Source: Fibrobacter sp. (GTDB lineage Bacteria > Fibrobacterota > Fibrobacteria > Fibrobacterales > Fibrobacteraceae). From it: 58,896 nt of DNA. The notes below the pieces were generated by a model. It worked only from the letters and a program-made list of their open reading frames with translations, did no database searches and was not told where the DNA came from. The stretch is from contig JAKSIB010000021.1 of the NCBI GenBank assembly GCA_024399065.1, forward strand, positions 1-58,896. The letters are read 5' to 3'. Both the position numbers and the translations under genes were made by a program. Below, piece by piece: positions 9,101-17,671 of the stretch. The first letter of the stretch is position 1. Each line of letters starts with the position of its first letter.

Positions 9101-11061
9101 TTGGTAGCAACGGTACCGTTCTTAAATTCAGCAGAGGTAGCGCCGTATGCGATTGTATCCGAAGTTGACTTTGTTTGATAGAAGGAATTTTCAATTACAA
9201 TACGATTCGAAGAGGAATAATGACTACCAAGCAACCCTCCTTCCAAAGCCTTGGTTTCGTACATTTCCCTAGCGAAGGAATTGATGATGATCAAAGAATC
9301 CGAACTTGTTCCCACCAAGCCACCAAAATTTCGCTCTCCCGAGGGACGATAGACAGAAGTACCTGCAAAGTAGGAATTTATAATTTCAATTTTTCCATCG
9401 CCTGCCCCTATAAGGCCTCCCTTGGAATTCAAACTACAGTCACAACCATAACCTACAGCCCCCTTGAAATAGGACTCCTTGACAGAAACGTTCTTGGCAC
9501 ATCCCACAAAACCACCGGTTTTCAAGTCTCCTTGAGAAACACCTTCTGCATAGCTGTTGATGATATCCAAGTCATAGCCTCCGCCAACAAGGGCACCAAC
9601 GCAGTAACGGGCTTCCAGATATACACCTGTTAAGCCTAGATTCTTGATGACAGAACGTTCCCCATGTAAACCAGAATAGACTTTTCCAAACAAGCCCACA
9701 TTTACAGTATCGCCAGCATGCTTGGCATAGCGATAAATTTTCAAACCGTTAATAGAAAATCCATTGCCATCAAATGTGCCATTATAGTTCTGAATAGGAA
9801 TCCAGTAGGTCCACTTTTTTTCATCATTTGCATAAGGGGCTTTCAAATCAATATTCGCCGTCAACTTTCCGCAGAAGGACTCCTCCCCCACACTCTTACG
9901 ACTAACCGCTTTCGCAAAGCCAAATAGTTCATCCACATTTCCAATTTCGTAGCAACCGTCGACTAATGCAGGAACCTTACCCCAACGGGCATAAAGGTTC
10001 AAATCCCCAGTCATATCCTTTTCAATCTCTTTTATAGGAGCAAGGGACAAGTCCTCTTCTTCATACCAGCCAATAAACACATAGCCTTCACGGGTCGGTT
10101 CAGGGAGAACCATACCACGTTCTTCCAGATACCTATCTGGATACGGTTCATGTTCCGTGTAAGCATTCCAAGTAATCTTGGAGAATTTCAAATCCCCATC
10201 ATAACCACTCATTTCACTCTTGAACACAGGATAAGGATCAGAACCCACCACCTGTCCCCAGGCTGCTCCATGAGCATCGCTACGCAATAGAGAAGCGATT
10301 AGGCCATTTTCAAAATCCTCATACACAACATCTGTAAGATAAACTCCTTTTGACTTTCGATAAGAGCCTATATAATAGACATTGGTGGCAATCTCATATC
10401 TACCAGTATATCCATACAATTTTCGAATCGGTTTTGAATGTACATTCGGTTCCAAATCAAAAGCATTTGTGATAATCAACCTACGAACACCCGTAGAACC
10501 TAAATCTCCAATAAAACCCGATTTTGACTTCGATACGTTGTAAACGTTTTCCATATACAACACACCTGTATCCAATTCAGCCACGAATCCTGCAGAATTT
10601 GGGCCTTCGAAATAGGAGTCCTCCAAGCCAAAATTCTTGATAACGATTGTATCCCTTGCAGCAGTCTTTGTGGAGGCAAACAAAGCAGCCCCAACATCTT
10701 TTTCGGTGTAATCAGGATTGTTGAAATACAAACCAGAAATAGTATGGTACTGGCCGTCAAAAACGCCTCGGAAGTTTTCAATAGGAGTCCAAACAGAAAA
10801 GCTGTTACTATCCCCGCTGAGGGCTCCGCCTTTCAAAACATTCTTATTTACGACGATATTTGCAGTAAGCTTACCGCAGGCAGCGGGATCTTGCGTCATC
10901 CCGTTAGATCCGTTTACAATGGCTGCAAAGCCATACAGTTCCTGGGCCGTACCGATTTGATAGCATCCATCCACAAGTTTCGGTTTTGCAGGTATCACTG
11001 TTGCAGCACTTACAAAAGAAACCAAGGACAAAGCCAATGTGATATAAGAAAAAATCTTCAT
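6172..11061 (-). CDS. Giant secreted beta-solenoid (GLUG-type) surface protein with InlB-like repeats
   Basis: This 1629-aa protein has a signal peptide (MKIFSYITLALSLVSFVSA). It then has four long units, each opening with a (C)YxIG-x-x-x-EL(Y/F)xFA block such as GCYQIGTAQELYGFA. Each unit continues through GKLTANIVVNKNV, FDGQxHxISGLY and many GGLxG / NSYN repeats typical of GLUG-rich beta-helical adhesins. Between units lie InlB/Flg_new-type repeats (for example YVFIGWYEEEDLSLAPI and HVFDGWYDNPTYAG). A Ser-rich linker (about 1500-1560) precedes a C-terminal module ending GLYLVKNEGLTKRVLVK that resembles type IX sorting domains. The start at 11061 is chosen for GGAGG 7 nt upstream. It lies between pectin genes and may bind or present substrate at the surface; that role is inferred. 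Confidence 0.8.
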   Translation of the reverse strand: MKIFSYITLALSLVSFVSAATVIPAKPKLVDGCYQIGTAQELYGFAAIVNGSNGMTQDPAACGKLTANIVVNKNVLKGGALSGDSNSFSVWTPIENFRGVFDGQYHTISGLYFNNPDYTEKDVGAALFASTKTAARDTIVIKNFGLEDSYFEGPNSAGFVAELDTGVLYMENVYNVSKSKSGFIGDLGSTGVRRLIITNAFDLEPNVHSKPIRKLYGYTGRYEIATNVYYIGSYRKSKGVYLTDVVYEDFENGLIASLLRSDAHGAAWGQVVGSDPYPVFKSEMSGYDGDLKFSKITWNAYTEHEPYPDRYLEERGMVLPEPTREGYVFIGWYEEEDLSLAPIKEIEKDMTGDLNLYARWGKVPALVDGCYEIGNVDELFGFAKAVSRKSVGEESFCGKLTANIDLKAPYANDEKKWTYWIPIQNYNGTFDGNGFSINGLKIYRYAKHAGDTVNVGLFGKVYSGLHGERSVIKNLGLTGVYLEARYCVGALVGGGYDLDIINSYAEGVSQGDLKTGGFVGCAKNVSVKESYFKGAVGYGCDCSLNSKGGLIGAGDGKIEIINSYFAGTSVYRPSGERNFGGLVGTSSDSLIIINSFAREMYETKALEGGLLGSHYSSSNRIVIENSFYQTKSTSDTIAYGATSAEFKNGTVATKLRNYNKDGVDGSVWGQLVGEDEYPKLIGKITVNKENSIVPKNPKLSDKGCYQIGTAEELYGFALLAEASRFDLLPICGELTADIVVNKNVVVQDSLLNGDGSNFITWLPIRNFNGTLDGKGHVISGLYYNDAMDTNAVAFIGNALSVDELYPSKIENLGIVDSYFRGSRTAAGLVGKVDEGSKKFFIRNSYNMATVRGFEVGGLIGRSRADFVEISQCYNGGALLGSASAGLLYYADGVASIDNSFNVGFVNGGFGLVRSVSDSLSVRNSYSVDLVNPNPTHGMAWVGASWISGKYSFENVFGVAMDPSNTTVLGSDSSTTWVTLEQFKNGSVATALHNYHGDGLDGSVWGQNVGVDSHPVFSGKIQNLSKDVIKSSVKFVTFDGDTREYYSEYVEGVAMALPFTARENHVFDGWYDNPTYAGYPVTEIPEDATGAKTYYAKWMHYPDIVENCYEIGDDGELFLFAETLNKIYDDSKNEGRVLCAKLTADIVVNRNVLVDGTLNVADSSKFKRWIPITRFSGLFDGQGHSISGLFFSSSANYVGFIKEVFGRTIIRDLDIKDSYFKGYEGVSSLVSVMDGSSNLLLENVHSESYVYAQYRYGGGLVAYADDDDTLTVINCGKSDSTKMGNLGGGLLGVFHGTDVVIANSYNKGDVYGRSDVGGLLGKLSSGGSLSIYYSYNEGSVDGSAAIGGLFGETTRDLRLWNSYNVGTVTGLKVVGGLFGYFAGSDFSVVNTYSMATVVGDSAVGDLIGGTYKSMPVEFVNSYYAYNSLPDVGDTKATLAEFVDGTVAKKLHDYKDENLDGTAWVQLPNVDHPVLDGEVVESFVRKLPRLQLNKDDLGPESSSSTISSSSSSVQSSSSIDVSSSSENVSSSSVASSSSVDTESSSSEAESSSSENPLVALGMTAAQFRVYGISRGIQVTNVRVGSAYAVFDMQGRTLQNGIAGTTDFVLKIQSPGLYLVKNEGLTKRVLVK

Positions 11062-11094
11062 ACAAACCTCCACCACTTAATTTAGTATAAAAGC

Positions 11095-11132
11095 AAATAG
11101 AAAAGGCTGGTAAATCCACTTTACCAGCCTTT
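11095..11132 (-). terminator. Terminator of the PL11-CE12-CE12 operon
   Basis: AAAGGCTGGTAAA-tccac-TTTACCAGCCTTT forms a 13-bp perfect stem (11102-11132), followed on the minus strand by TTTTCTATTT. Confidence 0.85.
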
Positions 11133-11179
11133 ATCAGCTATAATTTTTTTGAACAACGAAATCGTTTCGTCTACGGCAA

Positions 11180-12982
11180 CTATTTCGTCTTGAAGTACTT
11201 ACCCGGAGCAAGCTTCTTGCCAGAAACAGAACGTCCAAGCAGGTTCACCGTTCTACCACCCTGAAGCTGTTCCGGACGAGTCAAAGTCTTCGACTTAAAG
11301 CCATCCGGTTCCTTATCCTCAGAGGAACTGGAAGAAGAGGGGTCCGCAGAAGAACTAGAAGATGCAGGAGCTTCAGCAGGTTCTGCGCCAATGCGGTACA
11401 CGTTTTTGATGTCAAAGCCAACCATATCCACATTGGGGCCGCCATCAGAGGTAAGTGCAGTAAACTTCAGATCGAAATCACAAGCATCCAGCCAAACGTT
11501 GTCCACGTAAACTGTATCCCAGGAATCCCAGGAAGCGCTAGGCGGGAATTCCACTTCGTAAGTCATGGCATCTACCTGAACATTCATCTTGCTTGTGGTG
11601 GTCTTACCGTTGCAGTAACGGATAAACATTCTAGCATTAGAAGCGGACTGATAAGAGGTCATCTTGTAAGTGGCATAGCGACCTACAGCATTGTCAAAGT
11701 TAAAGAATCCCTTGCCCGTAAAGCCCACATGGTTCGCTTCGGTCCAGCCCACATCTGTTTCATTGGGATAAGACAAATCGCTAATGCTAGGCCATGCGGT
11801 GGTTCCCTTAAGGATTTCAAATTTTATTTCCACACTGCTGGAGGAAACGTTAGCGGTGGCACTAGAACTGGAACTAGATGTAGGCTCCGGAGTCTGTTCA
11901 TTTCCATGAGAAGTAGCAACACACTGGGCACCACCTTCAAAAATCGCCGTGTAAGTGATGTCGCGGTAAGGCATTTTCACTTTATAGTAGTTGGAATCCG
12001 CAGTGACTTTTTTGCAGTCATCATCAGCCCAGTACTGGAAACGCTTACCAAAACTACCCGGAGAAACATGAAGATTCAATGCAGCGCCACCCGGCAAATT
12101 TTGATTGTGAGTAATAAGGCCACTTCCAGCAACATTGGCCTTTACCGTCAGTTTATACGTGGGAGCAATAGCGCCAACCAATGTGGTCAAGGCAGCCTTT
12201 TCAGAAGAATTCACGCTGGAATTATTCAGATTTTCACGAAGTCCCTCCGTAATCATCTGGGCATGAACCACAGAACCAGATTCCTGGAAATGGGTTGTAC
12301 CGTCGTTTGTTACACCACCTGCATAGTTGGGATATTCACCCGGCAAGAACATCTTGAAGATATAGCGGGAAATATAGGCAGAGCTGACCTGCTTATACAA
12401 GTTATAGGTCTTGGTGGTCAAATCAATAAACGGAACACCATTCTTTTTTGCCACATCGGCAATCACATCCTTCACAGGATATTCCTTGCCCTTGTGGGAG
12501 GCATCCGTAAGGTTATTATCAAACACATTACGCGGGTAAGTATTCATCATCAAGGGGCTCATGAGCACGATGTGGGCGCCCTTTCTCTTGGCACCATCTA
12601 CGTACTGTTGAAACCAGTAGGCACTCGAATCAATAGGAACATAGCGATCAGCCTTGGAATAGTCTCGGTCATTGGTTCCCAACTGAACAAAGATGTAATC
12701 CCCAGGCTGGGTAGCATTCAGAACTGCATCCAAACGACCATCATTCACAAAGGATTTGGAGCTACGGCCACCAATGGCGTAGTTAATCACCTTCACTCGA
12801 GACTGATCAAAGAAAGGTGCAATCACCTGGCCCCAACCAGTTTGAGGGTAAGCACTTTCCTTGTAATCGCAAACGGTGGAGTCGCCAATCACATGAATGG
12901 TAAAAGAAGTAGTATCGCTAACAGCAATGCTGGTGAACAAAGCTGCGGCAGCAGCAAACTTAAAGAATCTTGCGAACTTCAT
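11180..12982 (-). CDS. CE12-like SGNH esterase (rhamnogalacturonan acetylesterase type) with CBM35-like module
   Basis: The 600-aa secreted protein has a signal peptide followed by SGNH blocks: IGDSTVCDY (nucleophile Ser), IGGRSSKSF, QLGTNDRDY and DGTTHFQESGS (Asp-x-x-His). These fit CE12 enzymes that deacetylate pectin. Next comes a bacterial repeat module (TVKANVAGSGLITHN...), a Ser linker and a CBM35-like beta-sandwich with EANHVGFTGKGFFNF and TSDGGPNVDMVGFD. The C-terminus is short and basic (LLGRSVSGKKLAPGKYFKTK), lacking the last strands seen in the neighbouring proteins. It starts 6 nt after the previous gene's stop and is the last gene of the operon, before the terminator at 11095-11132. 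Confidence 0.88.
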   Translation of the reverse strand: MKFARFFKFAAAAALFTSIAVSDTTSFTIHVIGDSTVCDYKESAYPQTGWGQVIAPFFDQSRVKVINYAIGGRSSKSFVNDGRLDAVLNATQPGDYIFVQLGTNDRDYSKADRYVPIDSSAYWFQQYVDGAKRKGAHIVLMSPLMMNTYPRNVFDNNLTDASHKGKEYPVKDVIADVAKKNGVPFIDLTTKTYNLYKQVSSAYISRYIFKMFLPGEYPNYAGGVTNDGTTHFQESGSVVHAQMITEGLRENLNNSSVNSSEKAALTTLVGAIAPTYKLTVKANVAGSGLITHNQNLPGGAALNLHVSPGSFGKRFQYWADDDCKKVTADSNYYKVKMPYRDITYTAIFEGGAQCVATSHGNEQTPEPTSSSSSSATANVSSSSVEIKFEILKGTTAWPSISDLSYPNETDVGWTEANHVGFTGKGFFNFDNAVGRYATYKMTSYQSASNARMFIRYCNGKTTTSKMNVQVDAMTYEVEFPPSASWDSWDTVYVDNVWLDACDFDLKFTALTSDGGPNVDMVGFDIKNVYRIGAEPAEAPASSSSSADPSSSSSSEDKEPDGFKSKTLTRPEQLQGGRTVNLLGRSVSGKKLAPGKYFKTK

Positions 12983-12988
12983 AACAAC

Positions 12989-14851
12989 CTACTTCAGTTT
13001 TGCCATGGACTGATGCATCACCTGAGAACCCTTGCGAACCACTACATGGTAAAGGCCGGAAGTTTTCACCATTTCGTCAAATTCCTTAGAGGTAATGCGA
13101 TTACCCACCATCATCTGGCGTTTGGCAACAAGCTTACCCTGCATATCGAAAACAGTCACAACAGCATTTCCCATTACGGAAAGTTCCAGATTTTTCACGA
13201 TTGCTTCGGTTTCGCTAGTATCATTAGCAGTGGTATCTCCAGAAACGACCTTGTTCGTATCCGGACGAGTTGCACCCTTATACACAACACCCTTCATCTC
13301 AAAACCGAACATATCAATATTGGGTGCACCATCAGACGTCATAGAAATAATCTGAAGAGTTCCTTCACCCTTTGGAGTCATAATCTCAGTATAAACGGTA
13401 TCCCAAGTATCCCAGCCATTAGGAGGACAGGACACATAATAATCATGGTCCAAATACACGTTGATCAATCGATCTGTCTTACCACCATTAGCATAGACAA
13501 TAGCAAGAGTTGTTGTTGCCGCTTCGGGGAAATCTAGATCGTAGCTTGCAAAGGACTGGTTGTTATTAGCAAGATTAACAAAGCCTGTTCCCGTAAAGCC
13601 CAAATGATTTGCCTCAATAAAGCCTTCATTCATCGTTACGGAATCTTCTGCCTGGAACAAGCTATTAAACTCAATGGGGCCAAGCACCTTTTCATCTTCG
13701 GCAGGCTGACTTGTATAGCCTTCGGGCTGGAAAGGCAAGCCATTCAATTTCCTAGGAACATCAACGCTGAACTGTGTTACAGCGCCACCATTTCCCGTAT
13801 ATTTTTGAGCGCTGCCACCTGCATAGACAGCAGTATACTGAGTAGACTTATTCCCCATCTTGAAGGTATAAATGTAAGGAGACTTTACTTCGGTTCTTGC
13901 ATTTCCAGAAACCTTGTTGCCATTACCATCATACCAGCCCACAAAAGTGTAGCCAGCCTTGGGAGTAGTCTTCAAGGTAACCATCATGCCTTCCGGATAG
14001 TAACCGCTAGCAGTTGCTGCAGTTGCCGCACCTTCCGGGCTAACCTTCACATCCACCTGATACATGGGCTTCAAAGCTTTGGACAGTTCCTTTACCTTGG
14101 CATCGCTATGGAATCGAAGCTGTTCAGTCACAATTCGTCCAAAGGCGTTGGCGCCCATCTGTTGCAAATGCTGATTATCCGTCTGCACTCCACTCGTTGA
14201 ATACTCGCCTTCGTCAATGAACATATTCAAGTAGTGGTTTGAATAGTACTGGCCAAGACTCAGCAAGTAATTTCTAGACAGAGTATCCAAATCAATGAAC
14301 GGGACTTTCAGAGAACCGGCCAATTCACGCATGTAAATCGGATAGGCATGATAACCTTCGTAAACAGAGTCTACGCTGGTAAAATTAGAACGACGGATGG
14401 GAGAAATCAAAATGGGATAAGCGCCCTTCTGCTGAGTTTCCTTGACCATGGCAGTCACCTTGGTCTTGAAATTTTCCTCACCAGTCTTATAACCATTATC
14501 GTTAGCACCGATCATGATCATCACATAGTCGCCAGTCTGCACCATGTCTCTGATAGCCTTATCAAAGACATACTTTCCATTACGGTCCGTACCGCGAACA
14601 GACCAGAAGCCGTCATAGTAACTTACCGATGTAGTACCACCGCGACCTGCATTAAAAACTTTAGCTAGACCAGAATCAAAGAAGTAGCCAAAATCTTGAC
14701 CCATCCCCTGCTTTGGATAATAACCAGAAGCCCAGTCCTGCATGGTGGAATCGCCCACCAGGTAAATTGTCACAACAGCATTTGCTGCGGTAGCCAAAAA
14801 CATGGAAGCGATTACAACGCCCTGCCAAATTTTGCTAAACAATTTGTTCAT
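12989..14851 (-). CDS. Second CE12-like SGNH esterase with InlB-like repeat and CBM35-like module
   Basis: The 620-aa protein starts MNKLFSKIWQGVVIASMFLA, with GGAG 9 nt upstream; a TTG 15 nt earlier is less likely. Catalytic blocks are VGDSTMQDW, AGRGGTTS, IGANDNG and TDNQHLQQMG (Asp-x-x-His). An InlB-type repeat (YTFVGWYDGNGNKVSG) follows, then a CBM35-like module (EANHLGFTGTGFVNL ... TSDGAPNIDMFGFEM). The C-terminal beta module ends SGLYHVVVRKGSQVMHQSMA, similar to type IX sorting domains. It is the middle gene of the three-gene operon. Together with its neighbour it probably removes acetyl esters from pectin so the PL11 lyase can act; the exact substrate is inferred. Confidence 0.88.
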   Translation of the reverse strand: MNKLFSKIWQGVVIASMFLATAANAVVTIYLVGDSTMQDWASGYYPKQGMGQDFGYFFDSGLAKVFNAGRGGTTSVSYYDGFWSVRGTDRNGKYVFDKAIRDMVQTGDYVMIMIGANDNGYKTGEENFKTKVTAMVKETQQKGAYPILISPIRRSNFTSVDSVYEGYHAYPIYMRELAGSLKVPFIDLDTLSRNYLLSLGQYYSNHYLNMFIDEGEYSTSGVQTDNQHLQQMGANAFGRIVTEQLRFHSDAKVKELSKALKPMYQVDVKVSPEGAATAATASGYYPEGMMVTLKTTPKAGYTFVGWYDGNGNKVSGNARTEVKSPYIYTFKMGNKSTQYTAVYAGGSAQKYTGNGGAVTQFSVDVPRKLNGLPFQPEGYTSQPAEDEKVLGPIEFNSLFQAEDSVTMNEGFIEANHLGFTGTGFVNLANNNQSFASYDLDFPEAATTTLAIVYANGGKTDRLINVYLDHDYYVSCPPNGWDTWDTVYTEIMTPKGEGTLQIISMTSDGAPNIDMFGFEMKGVVYKGATRPDTNKVVSGDTTANDTSETEAIVKNLELSVMGNAVVTVFDMQGKLVAKRQMMVGNRITSKEFDEMVKTSGLYHVVVRKGSQVMHQSMAKLK

Positions 14852-14873
14852 ACCCAAAGACTCCAACCCTTTT

Positions 14874-17498
14874 TTATTTTACTGCAAAGACACTTTTCGC
14901 AACAGCCAAACCGTTGACCTTAACAACCACAATGTACTGACCCTTAGTAAGCATTTCGCGATCAATACGAACGTCGTTCAAGCCTGCAGCCACACTCTTG
15001 TAAATACTACCCACAATATGGCCACGTACGTCATAAACAAGAACTTCAGCGTCGCCACTCATATTCGTGCGAAGAACACCAGTCACCGGATTGTAAGAGT
15101 TCGCTCCAAGCACAACCGGGGTAAGGATTGCCTGGGTAGGAACCTTCTGGTCGGCATAGATTTCAACACCGTCCATGGCGAAAGTAAACTGGTCCACATT
15201 GGGGCCGCCATCGGAAGTCATGGAAGTGAGCTTGATTGTATTCTTGCCAGCCTTCAAGGCCACATCCACAGTAACTTCCTTATAAGTGGTCCAGCCAGTT
15301 GCAGCAAATTCAACAACACCCGCAGACTTTCCGTTCACAGAGAGAGCCATATTACGGTTTGCCGTACCGCCGTTAGCAAAGCGGATGGTCAAAGTCGTCT
15401 TTGCATCGCTGGGAGAGAAGATTTCCCACACACCGTAACTGGAAATAGAATTTGCAAAATTGAAGAAGCCATCCTGTTCGAAGCCCGCATTGTCAGTCTG
15501 GCATACAAAGCCATCAAATTCTACAGGCTTGCAAATTTCCAAGGAAGACTTGCCATCCTTAACGACAGGGTAATCTTCTGTTTCATCAGGAACAGACACG
15601 ATAGGTTCGCCCACCACCTGAATTTCAGGCTGCTTCAAGTTCTTGACCATATCCGGCAGGTAGTAACCGAGGTGCGGCGGCTGGTTGTAAGCAGTGTTCT
15701 GCCAAGCGATTGCAGTGCGGTAAACCGGATCATGCATCAGAGTGTAAACGCGATGAGGAGAGGTCACCGGAGTAGACACGATGAACAAGGTGGTAGGATC
15801 GCCATCCTTACGGAGCACCATTTCTTCGCGCCAGTCGCCGAAGAGGTCAGCCACCAAGGACGGGGTATTCTTGGTGCCGTTGCAGCCGGCAGCCTTCAAA
15901 GCGACAGGACCATCGAAATAGACATTCGACTGCTTTGCTGCGGGATCGTACTTGGACACATAACCGCCATCCAGCAGTTCATCGTATGCGTCACCATCAA
16001 AGTAGATACGGAAATTCATGGCCAGAGCGGGAGTACCAAGGACATCACCCTTGATGGTGTGAAGTCCACCGCCCTTAGCAGACCAGAATTCATAGCCGCG
16101 GTGAGTGGAGTCGATATCGGCGGCAATACCACGGCCGTTATCCTTACCACCCTGTGGGCTACAGTAAAGAATCTTTCCGTCCTTATCGCGAAGGTCGTCG
16201 GTACATTCTGCGTTAGTATGTTCCTGAACGCCGAAGAATTCAAGGCCCGGACGATCCGGATCCAGGTCGCCCAAGTGGCCAGCGTCACCATGGCCAAGGC
16301 CAGTGCGGTAGCGCAAGGTACCATCGTGATTCAGGGATGCTGCACCAAAGACAATTTCATCGTAGCCGTCGCCATCGATATCGCCGGTAGTAATATTGTG
16401 GTTGCCTTCTTCGTAAAGGCCCTGGCCCGGATTTTCAGACTTATGGAACCAACGCTGCTTTAGAGTGGTTCCGTCAAAGTCGTAGGCCACAACGTACGAG
16501 GAAGAGTAATAACCGCGGATAAAGATTGCACTGGGATGCACACCATCAAGATAAGCGGTTGCAGCAATGTAACGTTCAGAACGGTTACCGTAGTTATCGC
16601 CCCAGTAGCCAGCTCCATTCTTGCCCTTTTCGGACTTCAGGATATTACGGGGAGGAACAAAGTCGATTGTCGTAATGGCAGAACCGTCTACACCGCGGAA
16701 AACAGTCAGGAATTCGTTTCCGGTAAGAACTAAGCCGTTGCCATCGCGATAAACCTTGGACTTGTCGCCAATGGCCTTGCCCTTGCCGTCGATGGTACCA
16801 TCGGAAGTCTTCACGATCATTTCGGCCTTGCCGTCACCATCATAGTCGTAAACCTGAAACTGGGTGTAATGTGCGCCCGCACGAATGTTCGGTCCAAGGT
16901 CAATGCGCCACAGACGGGTGCCATCCAGTTTGTAGGCATCGATAAACACAGTGCCCGTATAACCGGTCTGGGAGTTATCGTGGGCGTTGGAAGGATCCCA
17001 CTTCAGGATAATTTCGTATTCGCCGTCACCATCCAGGTCGGCAGCGCTTGCGTCGTTAGGAGTGTAAGTGCAAACTTCGCCATCGGGCATGGTCTGATTT
17101 GCAGGAGGCTGAAGCTTGATGGTCTTGAAGGGAACAGAACGACCGCTGTTGGAAACAGTCTGGTCTAAAACCACGGAAACACCTGATTTTGAGCCTTCCT
17201 TACCGTCTACAACAGCGGCAATTTCATACTTGGAGGACACCTTGCCAGACTTGTCCAAGAAATTTGTACCTTCAGAACCCTTGATAGATGCAACTTTGGA
17301 ACCGTCGCGATAAAGATTGAATTCGGTAGCGGGGTCATCTGTACCCAGCAGACGCCAGCTTACCAAAACACCAGAACCCACGTTGGACGCCACCAGACCG
17401 CGAGTCAAGTTTTCCATCTGTTTCGGAGCAGCATTCGCTGCGGAGCTCACACCCAAAATTGTTGCACCAGCCAAAAGAATCTTAAGATACTGTTTCAT
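14874..17498 (-). CDS. PL11 rhamnogalacturonan endolyase with CBM35-like module
   Basis: The 874-aa enzyme has a signal peptide (ends AANAA), a FnIII-like domain starting QMENLTRGLVASNVG, and the eight-bladed propeller of YesW/YesX-type lyases. Calcium-binding loops include DLDGDGEYEIILKWDP, DYDGDGKAEMIVKTSDG and DIDGDGYDEIVFGAA. Further PL11 blocks are GHGDAGHLGDLDPDRPGLE and YNQPPHLGYYLPDM. A CBM35-like domain (DNAGFEQDGFFNF ... TSDGGPNVDQFTF) and a type-IX-like C-terminal domain (LVYDVRGHIVGS ... GQYIVVVKVNG) follow. It cuts the rhamnogalacturonan I backbone. It is the first gene of the PL11-CE12-CE12 operon, with AGGAG upstream of the ATG. Confidence 0.94.
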   Translation of the reverse strand: MKQYLKILLAGATILGVSSAANAAPKQMENLTRGLVASNVGSGVLVSWRLLGTDDPATEFNLYRDGSKVASIKGSEGTNFLDKSGKVSSKYEIAAVVDGKEGSKSGVSVVLDQTVSNSGRSVPFKTIKLQPPANQTMPDGEVCTYTPNDASAADLDGDGEYEIILKWDPSNAHDNSQTGYTGTVFIDAYKLDGTRLWRIDLGPNIRAGAHYTQFQVYDYDGDGKAEMIVKTSDGTIDGKGKAIGDKSKVYRDGNGLVLTGNEFLTVFRGVDGSAITTIDFVPPRNILKSEKGKNGAGYWGDNYGNRSERYIAATAYLDGVHPSAIFIRGYYSSSYVVAYDFDGTTLKQRWFHKSENPGQGLYEEGNHNITTGDIDGDGYDEIVFGAASLNHDGTLRYRTGLGHGDAGHLGDLDPDRPGLEFFGVQEHTNAECTDDLRDKDGKILYCSPQGGKDNGRGIAADIDSTHRGYEFWSAKGGGLHTIKGDVLGTPALAMNFRIYFDGDAYDELLDGGYVSKYDPAAKQSNVYFDGPVALKAAGCNGTKNTPSLVADLFGDWREEMVLRKDGDPTTLFIVSTPVTSPHRVYTLMHDPVYRTAIAWQNTAYNQPPHLGYYLPDMVKNLKQPEIQVVGEPIVSVPDETEDYPVVKDGKSSLEICKPVEFDGFVCQTDNAGFEQDGFFNFANSISSYGVWEIFSPSDAKTTLTIRFANGGTANRNMALSVNGKSAGVVEFAATGWTTYKEVTVDVALKAGKNTIKLTSMTSDGGPNVDQFTFAMDGVEIYADQKVPTQAILTPVVLGANSYNPVTGVLRTNMSGDAEVLVYDVRGHIVGSIYKSVAAGLNDVRIDREMLTKGQYIVVVKVNGLAVAKSVFAVK

Positions 17499-17518
17499 AA
17501 GAACACTCCTACATCAAC

Positions 17519-17553
17519 TGTAGACAAATATATCCAAATAATGTCCACATTTC
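17519..17553. promoter_or_regulatory. Paired GTCNACA motifs in the PL11 operon promoter
   Basis: TGTAGACA (17519-17526) and TGTCCACA (17542-17549) form an imperfect inverted repeat, 20-50 nt upstream of the PL11 start. TATATT lies between them. The same core recurs at 6122-6137, 6146-6156, 20809-20824 and 20872-20886. Confidence 0.4.
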
Positions 17554-17618
17554 TCGTAAAAAAAAGGAGACCTTATGGATAAAAAATCCATGAAGAATCC
17601 ACCCCCGTTTATTATCCC

Positions 17619-17663
17619 AAAAAAGCCTTTCCCGCTAAAAAGTTCTGTTCTTAGGGGAAAGGC
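17619..17663 (-). terminator. Terminator of the second PL11 gene
   Basis: GCCTTTCCC (625-633) pairs with GGGAAAGGC (655-663), with an inner CTAA/TTAG pairing, followed on the minus strand by TTTTTT. Confidence 0.85.
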
Positions 17664-17671
17664 ATCAAGTT